Assembly: GCA_945870085.1 (NCBI GenBank) | Contig: CAMBQX010000022.1 | Location: forward strand, 1 to 15,727 | DNA from: Bifidobacterium breve | GTDB lineage: Bacteria; Actinomycetota; Actinomycetes; S36-B12 | DNA length: 15,727 nucleotides | Reading direction: 5' to 3' | Shown here: positions 1 through 6,610 of the stretch, piece by piece | How the letters are laid out: every line of letters starts with the position of its first letter | Numbering within the stretch: position 1 is the first letter of the stretch | Program-made: the position numbers and the translations under genes | Notes under the pieces: model-generated | Seen by the model: the letters and a program-made list of their open reading frames with translations, nothing else | Told to the model about the DNA's origin: nothing | The model's database searches: none

Positions 1-1287
1 GCCGCGGTGCGCGATGGTGGGCCTGGTGTGATTGCAATCGGCCACGATATGCGGCCATCTGGGCCAGATCTAGTTGCTGCGTTCGCGCAAGGGGTGCGCG
101 AGCAAGGGTGTGATGTCATTGAGATTGGTTTAGCCAGCACCGATGGTCTGTATTACGCCTCTGGTGCACTTGGTATCCCCGGTGCCATGTTCACGGCCAG
201 CCACAACCCGGCTAAGTACAACGGCATCAAACTTTGTCGCGCCGGCGCAGCACCGGTAGGCCAAGACACCGGACTTCGAGAGATCCGCCTGCTGGTTGAA
301 AATGGCGTTCCGGCCTTTGATGGTCCATTGGGGCAGTTGCGCCATCAGGATTTATTGGCCGACTACGCACTTTTCCTCCGCAATCTTGTTGACGTGTCGG
401 GTGTGCGCCCACTGCGCGTTGTAGTTGATGCCGGTAACGGCATGGGTGGCTACACCGTGCCTGCAGTTCTTGGGGAGGCCGCGGGGTTGCCTCGCCTGCC
501 GCTGACCATCGATGAGATGTTCTTTGAACTTGACGGCTCGTTCCCAAATCACGAAGCCAATCCGATTGATCCGATGAACTTGGTTGATTTGCAAAAACGG
601 GTTCGCGAGGTTGGAGCCGATCTTGGTTTGGCTTTTGATGGTGATGCTGACCGATGCTTTGTAATCGATGAACGCGGTGAAATCGTCAGTCCATCAACTT
701 TGACCGCACTGATAGCGGCACGCGAACTAGCTAAGCATCCAGGCTCGATGATTATTCACAACTTGATCACGTCGAAGGCGGTACCTGAAGTCATTGCGGA
801 ATGTGGTGGTACACCGGTGCGCACCCGTGTTGGACACTCATTCATCAAGGCGAAAATGGCCGAGACGAATGCGGTTTTTGGTGGTGAGCATTCGGGCCAC
901 TTCTACTTCCGAGATTTCTGGCGCGCCGATTCGGGAATGTTGGCGGCTCTTTACGCGATTGCGGCGCTGGGCGAGACTCCCGATGGAACCACTATGTCGA
1001 GTCTGCTCAAGTCGTATGACAGGTATTCAAATAGTGGCGAGATCAACACTGAGGTAGTCGACCAAGCGGCGGCCACTTTGGCAATTCGCAATGCTTACGG
1101 GGCCGATGCTGGTAACGAAATCGATGATCTTGATGGTTTAACCATGACGGCGCCAACGTGGTGGTTTAACGTACGTCCGAGTAATACTGAACCACTACTT
1201 CGACTAAATGTTGAGGCAGACGAGGTGACTGTCATGGAGCGGATTCGCGATGAGGTGCTCGCAATAATGCGAGGGGGAGTGTCATGA
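1..1287 (+). CDS. manB: Phosphomannomutase/phosphoglucomutase (5' partial)
   Basis: This enzyme interconverts mannose-6-phosphate and mannose-1-phosphate in the cytoplasm, feeding GDP-mannose synthesis. The frame is open from base 1 with no convincing start. The GTG at base 7 falls just before the strand leading into IGHDMRPSG, where family members already have about 30-40 residues, so the true start lies upstream. All alpha-D-phosphohexomutase signatures are present. The phosphoserine loop TASHNP has its catalytic serine at bases 199-201. The metal loop DGDADR is at about 637-654. The sugar-specificity loop GGEHSGH is near 880-900, and the phosphate-binding loop RPSNTEP is near 1174-1194. 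The gene overlaps the next one by 4 bp (ATGA) and is followed by manA, which fits a mannose-activation operon. Phosphoglucomutase activity cannot be excluded from sequence, but the manA neighbour favours mannose. Confidence 0.95.
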   Translation, partial: AAVRDGGPGVIAIGHDMRPSGPDLVAAFAQGVREQGCDVIEIGLASTDGLYYASGALGIPGAMFTASHNPAKYNGIKLCRAGAAPVGQDTGLREIRLLVENGVPAFDGPLGQLRHQDLLADYALFLRNLVDVSGVRPLRVVVDAGNGMGGYTVPAVLGEAAGLPRLPLTIDEMFFELDGSFPNHEANPIDPMNLVDLQKRVREVGADLGLAFDGDADRCFVIDERGEIVSPSTLTALIAARELAKHPGSMIIHNLITSKAVPEVIAECGGTPVRTRVGHSFIKAKMAETNAVFGGEHSGHFYFRDFWRADSGMLAALYAIAALGETPDGTTMSSLLKSYDRYSNSGEINTEVVDQAAATLAIRNAYGADAGNEIDDLDGLTMTAPTWWFNVRPSNTEPLLRLNVEADEVTVMERIRDEVLAIMRGGVS

Positions 1288-1469
1288 GTGTCGGGCCGCT
1301 TGGTTTAAGTGCAGCCTTGTGGAAGGTGTTGGCATGCCCGTGTCCGCAACATGCACCTGTCGCCGCCGATGAACTAACCGGTCAAATCGCCTGCACCAAG
1401 TGTGATGCGCGTTTTGAGGTATTGGACGGTATCCCGATCATGTTGCTGGATTCAGCGGATCAGGGCTGA
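1284..1469 (+). CDS. Trm112-like small zinc-ribbon protein
   Basis: A 61-residue protein of the Trm112/UPF0434 type, recognised by the pattern LACPC ... CTKCDARFEV followed by DGIPIMLL, which ends most members of this family. Cysteines C18, C20, C37 and C40 (with H23 nearby) are the likely zinc ligands. The first pair is spaced C-P-C rather than the usual C-P-x-C. The start ATG overlaps the manB stop by 4 bp, and a strong Shine-Dalgarno run (GAGGGGGAG, 1271-1279) sits inside the end of manB, so translation is probably coupled. Eukaryotic Trm112 activates methyltransferases; the role of the actinobacterial copies next to manB is not established. Family assignment is firm, function unknown. Confidence 0.85.
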   Translation: MSVGPLGLSAALWKVLACPCPQHAPVAADELTGQIACTKCDARFEVLDGIPIMLLDSADQG

Positions 1470-1471
1470 GC

Positions 1472-2554
1472 ATGCTCGTAGTTCGCGGTGCGATTAAGGA
1501 TTATGACTGGGGTATCATCGATGGCCTAGCTCCGTGGGCCGGTGAGCACACCGGAGGCCCGCAGGCTGAACTGTGGTTCGGGGTCCACCCGGGTGGTCCG
1601 TCTCCGCTTGTTGATGCGGACGGCGATGAAACCGGCGAAGTGCTCGCGGATAAATTTGATATTGCGGCGATCCCGCTCTTGGTCAAGATCCTCGCGGCAG
1701 CGCGACCGCTAAGTGTGCAAGTGCATCCCCAATTGGCGGTCGCTGCGGCTGGCTGGCGAGCCCAGCAGGTACCTGGTGCACGTCGGGTACTAAGTGATCC
1801 ATTTGAAAAAACTGAGATGCTTATTGCCTTAAAGCCCTTCGAAGCATTTGCCGGTTGGCGTGATCGTGAGCAGGTAGTTGCGGTACTAAAAGAGCTGACC
1901 GGAGCCCAAGAGGCGATAGCGCGCCTCATGGCGGATGACCTAGGTGGAGCTATCGGTGCCCTGCTGGCAATTGGAACAAATGAGCGAATTTCGGCACTCG
2001 AGGCTGCAACAAGGGAGGCAGGGCTACCCGCGGCTGAAGTGGCGGCCTATTCGACGGTGGCCGAGAATTACCCCAATGATCCGGGGGCGCTGGTAAGCGT
2101 GCTGCTTGACTATTTGAGCCTTGCCGCCGGTGAAGCGGTTTACGTGCCAGCCGGGGTGCCGCACAGTTACATCCGCGGCATCGGGCTTGAGGTGATGACT
2201 TCTAGTGACAATGTGATTCGACTTGGGTTGACCAGCAAGCCGGTGTTCGTGGATCGTGCGGTTGAAGCACTTTGTCCAGATCTTGACCCGCAGATAGTCC
2301 GATCGGTGTACGGAGACATTCTGTGGCCGGTGAACTCGCCCTTCGTGGTGCGCATGCTCACCGAAGGATCCGAGCGCATCCCGATGGGCGCGTATCGCAT
2401 CCTGCTGCTAATTGAGGGTACCGCTCGGGTGGTTTCGGATGCGGCAGAGATAACTTTGCGTCCGGGCACCGCTGCCGTGATGGCGGCTGATGATCCAGAC
2501 GCCCACGTTGAGGCTGACGGTCTGGTTGCCATAGTCCAATCCACCGAGCGTTAG
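1472..2554 (+). CDS. manA: Mannose-6-phosphate isomerase, class I
   Basis: This zinc enzyme interconverts fructose-6-phosphate and mannose-6-phosphate, the step before ManB. The 360-residue cupin protein opens with the typical GAIKDYDWG strand. It shows the expected metal ligands: Q83 and H85 in LSVQVHP, E115 in EKTEML, and H231 in PAGVPHSYI. R250, 19 residues after H231, matches the spacing of the catalytic arginine in the E. coli enzyme (H255/R274). The ATG lies 2 bp after the Trm112-like stop with only a weak Shine-Dalgarno (CAGGG), so translation is probably coupled to the gene upstream. A SIS-domain gene that often sits between manB and manA in actinobacteria (Rv3256c in M. tuberculosis) is absent here. 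Confidence 0.95.
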   Translation: MLVVRGAIKDYDWGIIDGLAPWAGEHTGGPQAELWFGVHPGGPSPLVDADGDETGEVLADKFDIAAIPLLVKILAAARPLSVQVHPQLAVAAAGWRAQQVPGARRVLSDPFEKTEMLIALKPFEAFAGWRDREQVVAVLKELTGAQEAIARLMADDLGGAIGALLAIGTNERISALEAATREAGLPAAEVAAYSTVAENYPNDPGALVSVLLDYLSLAAGEAVYVPAGVPHSYIRGIGLEVMTSSDNVIRLGLTSKPVFVDRAVEALCPDLDPQIVRSVYGDILWPVNSPFVVRMLTEGSERIPMGAYRILLLIEGTARVVSDAAEITLRPGTAAVMAADDPDAHVEADGLVAIVQSTER

Positions 2555-2565
2555 GGGAAGAGTAG

Positions 2566-3480
2566 ATGAGCACCGAGGGTGGCAAAAAGGCGATTATCGC
2601 CGCGTTGATGGCGAATATTGGCATCGCGATTAGTAAATTCGTTGCCTTTTTCTTCACCGGATCCTCCTCGATGCTGTCAGAAGCCATCCACTCGGTGGCC
2701 GACTCGAGTAATCAGGTGTTGCTGCTGGTCGGAAATAAGCGCTCGCAAAAGCCCGCCGATGAAAAGCACCCATTTGGCTACGGCCGTCGTCGCTTCGTCT
2801 ACGGATTCATTGTTGCGGTGGTGCTGTTCCTCATCGGTGGACTTTTCTCCCTGTATGAAGGACTACATAAGTGGCAGGACCCTGAACCACTAAACGATTG
2901 GTGGATTGCGGTACTAGTTCTAGTTATCGCCATTGGCCTTGAGACAGTTTCCTTTCGCACCGCGCTGCGTGAAGCAAATAAATCACGCGGCAAAAGGTCA
3001 CTTGCGAATTTTATCAAGGATTCGAGGCAGCCTGAACTACCAGTAATTTTACTCGAAGATGCCGGTGCGCTCTTGGGTCTGGTGTTCGCATTGGTCGGCG
3101 TTGGGATGGCTGTCATTACCGGTGATGGTCGATGGGATGCGGTTGGCGCCATGGCGGTTGGCACCCTGCTGGTTGTTATCGCCATCTTCTTGGCGATGGA
3201 GATGGCCACGATGCTGATAGGCGAAAGCGCGTTGCCAGAAGAGGTGGCGGCCATTCGAGCAGCCTTAGAATCGGCGCCTTTGGTTGAGCGGGTTATCCAT
3301 CTGCGTACGGTGCACATGGGCCCCGATGAGTTGCTAGTCGCGGCAAAAATCGCGATTCGTCAAAGTGAAACGGCGGCTGGTATCGCAGCCGGTATCAATG
3401 AAGCCGAACGGGCTCTTAGGGCGGCGGTGCCAACAGCGCTCTACGTGTTCATCGAGCCCGACCTGGACGTGGCGCGTTAG
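2566..3480 (+). CDS. Cation diffusion facilitator (CDF) transporter
   Basis: A 304-residue inner-membrane efflux protein of the CDF family, which exports divalent metals (Zn, Fe, Mn, Co) in exchange for protons. About six hydrophobic segments are visible (roughly residues 10-30, 36-56, 77-97, 113-130, 158-183 and 195-215), followed by a cytoplasmic C-terminal domain. Family hallmarks are HSVADSSNQ in the second membrane segment (H42, D46) and KHPFGYGRRR in the loop after it. The fifth segment has LLEDAGALLG rather than the usual HxxxD, which resembles the ZnT9-like subgroup, so the metal cannot be predicted. The start has a good Shine-Dalgarno (AGGGGAAG, 2553-2560) overlapping the manA stop, so it is the last gene of the manB unit. 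No obvious terminator follows. Confidence 0.9.
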   Translation: MSTEGGKKAIIAALMANIGIAISKFVAFFFTGSSSMLSEAIHSVADSSNQVLLLVGNKRSQKPADEKHPFGYGRRRFVYGFIVAVVLFLIGGLFSLYEGLHKWQDPEPLNDWWIAVLVLVIAIGLETVSFRTALREANKSRGKRSLANFIKDSRQPELPVILLEDAGALLGLVFALVGVGMAVITGDGRWDAVGAMAVGTLLVVIAIFLAMEMATMLIGESALPEEVAAIRAALESAPLVERVIHLRTVHMGPDELLVAAKIAIRQSETAAGIAAGINEAERALRAAVPTALYVFIEPDLDVAR

Positions 3481-3482
3481 AT

Positions 3483-3510
3483 TTGCCTTATCGGGGTGAT
3501 GTGGCACAAT
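3483..3510 (+). promoter_or_regulatory. Candidate promoter for sahH
   Basis: A sigma-70-like pair lies just after the CDF stop: TTGCCT at 3483-3488 and CACAAT at 3505-3510, 16 bp apart, each matching consensus at 4 of 6 positions. Transcription from it would give a leader of about 105 nt before sahH. The match is modest, but a promoter is expected here because the gap is long and the leader can form structure. Confidence 0.35.
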
Positions 3511-3536
3511 ACGTACGTCGTCATGGTCCGGAGCCC

Positions 3537-3614
3537 TGGTTCCCATCGCGGCCTCCCTTGCCTGGCGAACCAACGAAGCCTCGTGCCGTTCGCACCACTT
3601 ACGCCTACGAGGAG
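3537..3614 (+). promoter_or_regulatory. Structured 5' leader of sahH that can mask its ribosome-binding site
   Basis: The leader contains three possible stems. TGGTTC (3537-3542) pairs with GAACCA (3567-3572). ACGA (3573-3576) pairs with TCGT (3581-3584) around a 4-nt loop. CCTCGT (3579-3584) pairs with ACGAGG (3607-3612), which covers most of the Shine-Dalgarno GAGGAG (3609-3614). The second and third stems use the same bases and exclude each other, the arrangement expected of a translational switch. It does not match the SAH riboswitch core as I know it. Short stems can arise by chance, so this is inference. Confidence 0.3.
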
Positions 3615-3621
3615 AACTTAA

Positions 3622-5079
3622 ATGTCTGTTGTGAAATCTGACGGAACGCCTGACTACAAGGTTGCCGATTTGTCCTTGGCTGACTTCGGTCGCGATGAAA
3701 TCCGCCTAGCCCAGCACGAAATGCCAGGTCTGATGGCGATGCGGGACGAATTTGGCGCAAGCAAGCCGCTTAAGGGTGCGCGTATCACCGGGTCATTGCA
3801 TATGACGATCCAGACTGCTGTCCTGATAGAGACCTTGGTTGACCTTGGGGCCGATGTGCGCTGGGCCTCATGCAATATCTTCTCGACCCAAGATCACGCT
3901 GCCGCCGCGGTGGTGGTTGGTCGCGAGGGCACGGTGGCTGACCCTAAGGGTGTTCCAGTATTCGCCTGGAAGGGCGAATCCCTGCCCGAGTACTGGTGGT
4001 GCACCGAGCAGATCTTGATGTGGCCAGATGGCAAGGGCCCGAACATGATTCTTGACGATGGCGGCGACGCCACGATGCTCGTGCATAAAGGTAAGGAGTT
4101 CGAGGCGGCCGGTCTTGTACCGACCCCCGATGAGACCACGTCGGAGGAGTACGGCGTTGTTCTTGAAACTCTGCGCCGCTCACTAACCGAAGATGCGACC
4201 CGTTGGACGATTATCGCAGCCGGTATCAAGGGCGTGACCGAAGAAACCACTACCGGTGTGCATCGCCTCTACGAAATGATGCGTGCGGGTGAACTCATCT
4301 TCCCAGCCATCAACGTCAATGATTCGGTAACCAAGAGCAAGTTCGACAACAAGTACGGTTGCCGTCACTCACTTATCGATGGCATCAACCGCGCCACCGA
4401 CACCATGATCGGTGGCAAGGTCGCTGTAGTTTGCGGCTTCGGCGATGTGGGCAAGGGCTCGGCTGACTCACTACGCGGTCAAGGTGCCCGCGTGATCATC
4501 ACCGAGATCGACCCGATCTGCGCGCTGCAGGCGGCCATGGACGGCTACCAAGTCGCCAAACTTGAAGACGTCCTTGATGTCGCTGATATTTTCATCACCG
4601 CCACGGGCTGCTACGACGTCATCACCGCCGAGCAAATGGGCAGGATGAAGCATCAGGCCATCGTCGGCAATATCGGCCACTTCGACAATGAGATTGATAT
4701 CGCCGGCCTTGCTGAGACACCCGGTGTCGTGCGCAAAACCATCAAGCCACAGGTTGATGAGTGGACTTTCGCTAACGGCAAATCGATCATCATGCTTTCC
4801 GAGGGGCGCCTGTTGAATCTTGGCAACGCCACCGGTCACCCGTCCTTCGTGATGAGTACCTCATTCACGAACCAGGTGTTGGCCCAGATCGAGCTATTCA
4901 CCAAGCTCGACGAGTACCCACTTGGCGTGTACACACTGCCTAAGGCACTCGATGAGAAAGTCGCACGCCTCCACATTGATGCACTAGGTGTGCGCCTAAC
5001 CGAATTGAATAAGAAGCAGGCGGAGTACCTCGGCGTTGACGTATTCGGCCCCTACAAGCCGGAGAATTACCGCTACTAG
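3622..5079 (+). CDS. sahH: Adenosylhomocysteinase (S-adenosylhomocysteine hydrolase)
   Basis: This enzyme cleaves S-adenosylhomocysteine to adenosine and homocysteine, removing the inhibitory product of methyltransferases and completing the activated methyl cycle. The 485-residue length is normal for the long bacterial and actinobacterial form. Substrate-domain motifs include HMTIQTAVLI near residue 60, the STQDHAAAA segment near 90 and TKSKFDNKYGCRHS near 237-250 (active-site Lys and Asp). The NAD+-binding Rossmann loop is GFGDVGKG near residues 271-278. The C-terminus KPENYRY matches the family's conserved Lys/Tyr tail. The start is well supported: GAGGAG at 3609-3614 with a 7-nt spacer to ATG. 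It stands alone between two intergenic regions, so it is probably transcribed from its own promoter. Confidence 0.97.
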   Translation: MSVVKSDGTPDYKVADLSLADFGRDEIRLAQHEMPGLMAMRDEFGASKPLKGARITGSLHMTIQTAVLIETLVDLGADVRWASCNIFSTQDHAAAAVVVGREGTVADPKGVPVFAWKGESLPEYWWCTEQILMWPDGKGPNMILDDGGDATMLVHKGKEFEAAGLVPTPDETTSEEYGVVLETLRRSLTEDATRWTIIAAGIKGVTEETTTGVHRLYEMMRAGELIFPAINVNDSVTKSKFDNKYGCRHSLIDGINRATDTMIGGKVAVVCGFGDVGKGSADSLRGQGARVIITEIDPICALQAAMDGYQVAKLEDVLDVADIFITATGCYDVITAEQMGRMKHQAIVGNIGHFDNEIDIAGLAETPGVVRKTIKPQVDEWTFANGKSIIMLSEGRLLNLGNATGHPSFVMSTSFTNQVLAQIELFTKLDEYPLGVYTLPKALDEKVARLHIDALGVRLTELNKKQAEYLGVDVFGPYKPENYRY

Positions 5080-5101
5080 TTAACTTGCTGCACTTCGAAT
5101 T

Positions 5102-5146
5102 TGGGGCCACGGTCTTTTAAACCTGCACCGCGGTAACGTGGCCCCA
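5102..5146. repeat. 10-bp perfect inverted repeat abutting the CPBP protease start
   Basis: TGGGGCCACG (5102-5111) and CGTGGCCCCA (5137-5146) are perfect reverse complements around a 25-nt loop, and the last base is the A of the following ATG. No T-run follows on the plus strand, so it is a poor intrinsic terminator for sahH. Inside it, TAACGT (5134-5139) fits an actinobacterial TANNNT -10 box placed to start a leaderless transcript at the ATG, which itself has no Shine-Dalgarno. It could be an operator or an RNA hairpin. The repeat is observed; its role is inferred. Confidence 0.5.
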
Positions 5147-5853
5147 TGATCGAAACCCCACAAGTCAAATCAGCACGTTGGGGTTTATGGGATGTGCTGA
5201 TCACCTTGGGTGGCGCCTTGGTGCTGGGTGTTGCTGCGGCATTACTCCTGGGGGCATTAGCGGCCCCACTTGCCTGGCAGCTGCTGGTCGGTGGGCTGGC
5301 GCCCTGGGTGGCTCTGGCCGGGTGGCCGCTGTTTATCACGTCGGTTAGAGGCAATGGCCCAAGAATCGATCTGTCCTTAAACCTTAGTTGGCGCGATGCT
5401 GGTTGGGGGGTAGTTGGCGGGGGGATAGCCCTTATCGCCGCGCTGGTGGTGGCGGTGATCACAGCGGCGATTTTTGGTGAGTTCACTTCGGCGGCCGGCG
5501 ATGTGGGGTCCGAACTAGCGTCCTTGGGCAATGTCTGGCTGCTCATTGCTTTTGGACTGATGATCGCGGTTGGCGCCCCGATTGCCGAAGAGCTAGCTTT
5601 TCGCGGTCTCTTCTTCGCGGCCTTGCGTAAACATGGGGTGGGACCGGTGCTGTCCATAGCAATCACGGCCGTGGCATTTGCCCTTTTTCACTTAGAACCG
5701 GCCCGAATCGGGGTCTTGCTCAGCATCGGATTGGTGCTTGGCATCGTGCGGTGGCGCACCGGCTCATTGGGGGCAGCCATGGTCGCCCACGGGGTGGTTA
5801 ACGCGCCAGCTGCGGTATTTCTCATCCTTGGTTTGCCAGGGGTGGCACCATAG
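5146..5853 (+). CDS. CPBP-family (CAAX-type) intramembrane metalloprotease
   Basis: A 235-residue, strongly hydrophobic protein with the three CPBP/ABI motifs. EELAFRG carries the paired glutamates E148 and E149 with R153. FALFHLE carries H182. MVAHGVVNA carries H215 and N219. These form the catalytic metal site in the Rce1-like glutamate protease family. About seven or eight membrane segments can be seen after a short cytoplasmic N-terminus. Family members process prenylated or other membrane proteins or act in bacteriocin immunity; the substrate here is unknown. The ATG has no Shine-Dalgarno and begins at the arm of an inverted repeat, so leaderless translation is possible. It ends 4 bp before mtrA, which suggests co-transcription with mtrAB-lpqB. 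Confidence 0.88.
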   Translation: MIETPQVKSARWGLWDVLITLGGALVLGVAAALLLGALAAPLAWQLLVGGLAPWVALAGWPLFITSVRGNGPRIDLSLNLSWRDAGWGVVGGGIALIAALVVAVITAAIFGEFTSAAGDVGSELASLGNVWLLIAFGLMIAVGAPIAEELAFRGLFFAALRKHGVGPVLSIAITAVAFALFHLEPARIGVLLSIGLVLGIVRWRTGSLGAAMVAHGVVNAPAAVFLILGLPGVAP

Positions 5854-5857
5854 GGTC

Positions 5858-6565
5858 ATGAGCACCCAACCTGGCGCGCCTTTGTCGGCCCGTGGCCGCG
5901 TCCTCATTGTCGATGATGACCAAGCACTCTCCGAAATGTTGGGCATCGTCTTGCGGGGTGAAGGCTTTGATCCAGTCTTTTGCGGTGATGGCGCCCAGGC
6001 ACTTCAGGTCTTTCGAAGCTGTAAGCCTGATGTCGTACTACTTGATCTGATGCTTCCGGGGCGCGATGGCATTGATGTGTGCCGATCAATCCGCGCTGAG
6101 TCTGGAGTGCCGATCGTCATGCTCACCGCGAAGACCGACACCGTTGATATTGTTGTGGGGCTGGAGTCAGGTGCTGACGACTACATTGTCAAACCATTTA
6201 AGCCAAAGGAGTTGGTTGCTCGGATCCGCGCTCGGATGCGCCGCAATGATGATGCACCGCCCTTAACTTTGACGATCGGAGATCTAGCCATCGACGTCAG
6301 CGGGCATCAAGTGACTCGCGATGGTAAAGCACTTTCGCTAACACCACTTGAGTTTGATCTCCTCGTTTGTCTGGCACGGCGGCCCGGGAAGGTTTTCACG
6401 CGCGAGGTGCTCCTGCAAGAAGTATGGGGGTATCGCCATGCGGCAGATACCCGATTGGTGAATGTCCACGTGCAGCGCCTTCGTGCCAAGATCGAGCACG
6501 ATCCAGAAGATCCGGCGATTGTTGTCACGGTTAGAGGTGTCGGCTACAAGGCCGGCTCGGCGTAG
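5858..6565 (+). CDS. mtrA: Two-component response regulator MtrA
   Basis: An OmpR/PhoB-family DNA-binding regulator that, in actinobacteria, controls cell division, cell-wall remodelling and replication-linked genes. The receiver domain (residues 13-125) has the acidic pocket D19-D21, phospho-acceptor D63 in VVLLDLMLPG, and lysine in VKPFKPKEL. The winged-helix domain follows, with the family signatures VWGYRHAADTRLVNVHVQRL and VRGVGYKAG, nearly identical to M. tuberculosis MtrA as I recall it. The ATG at 5858 is chosen because homology begins right after it (RGRVLIVDDD). A longer in-frame reading from 5738 would run through the protease gene and adds nothing conserved. No clear Shine-Dalgarno is visible, so coupling with the protease gene 4 bp upstream is likely. 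235 residues is normal. Confidence 0.96.
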   Translation: MSTQPGAPLSARGRVLIVDDDQALSEMLGIVLRGEGFDPVFCGDGAQALQVFRSCKPDVVLLDLMLPGRDGIDVCRSIRAESGVPIVMLTAKTDTVDIVVGLESGADDYIVKPFKPKELVARIRARMRRNDDAPPLTLTIGDLAIDVSGHQVTRDGKALSLTPLEFDLLVCLARRPGKVFTREVLLQEVWGYRHAADTRLVNVHVQRLRAKIEHDPEDPAIVVTVRGVGYKAGSA

Positions 6566-6610
6566 CCGGTTGTCGGTTATCGCCACGATGCGCGTCATCG
6601 GCCAATCAAT

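Noticed and set aside
3334..3573. 79-codon minus-strand frame covering the CDF 3' end and the sahH leader
   Set aside because: There is no ribosome-binding site or recognisable domain, and half of it is antisense to the CDF gene.
3520..3621. Classical SAH or SAM-IV riboswitch upstream of sahH
   Set aside because: I could not find the conserved core sequences of either class by eye, so only an unassigned structured leader is reported.
5076..5666. 196-codon open frame on the minus strand opposite the CPBP protease
   Set aside because: The sense strand carries all three CPBP motifs. The antisense product is a compositional shadow with no hydrophobic or catalytic pattern.
6541..6568. CGGCTAC/GTAGCCG inverted repeat at the end of mtrA
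   Set aside because: The left arm encodes the conserved VGYKAG end of MtrA and no T-run follows, so the pairing may be coincidental.
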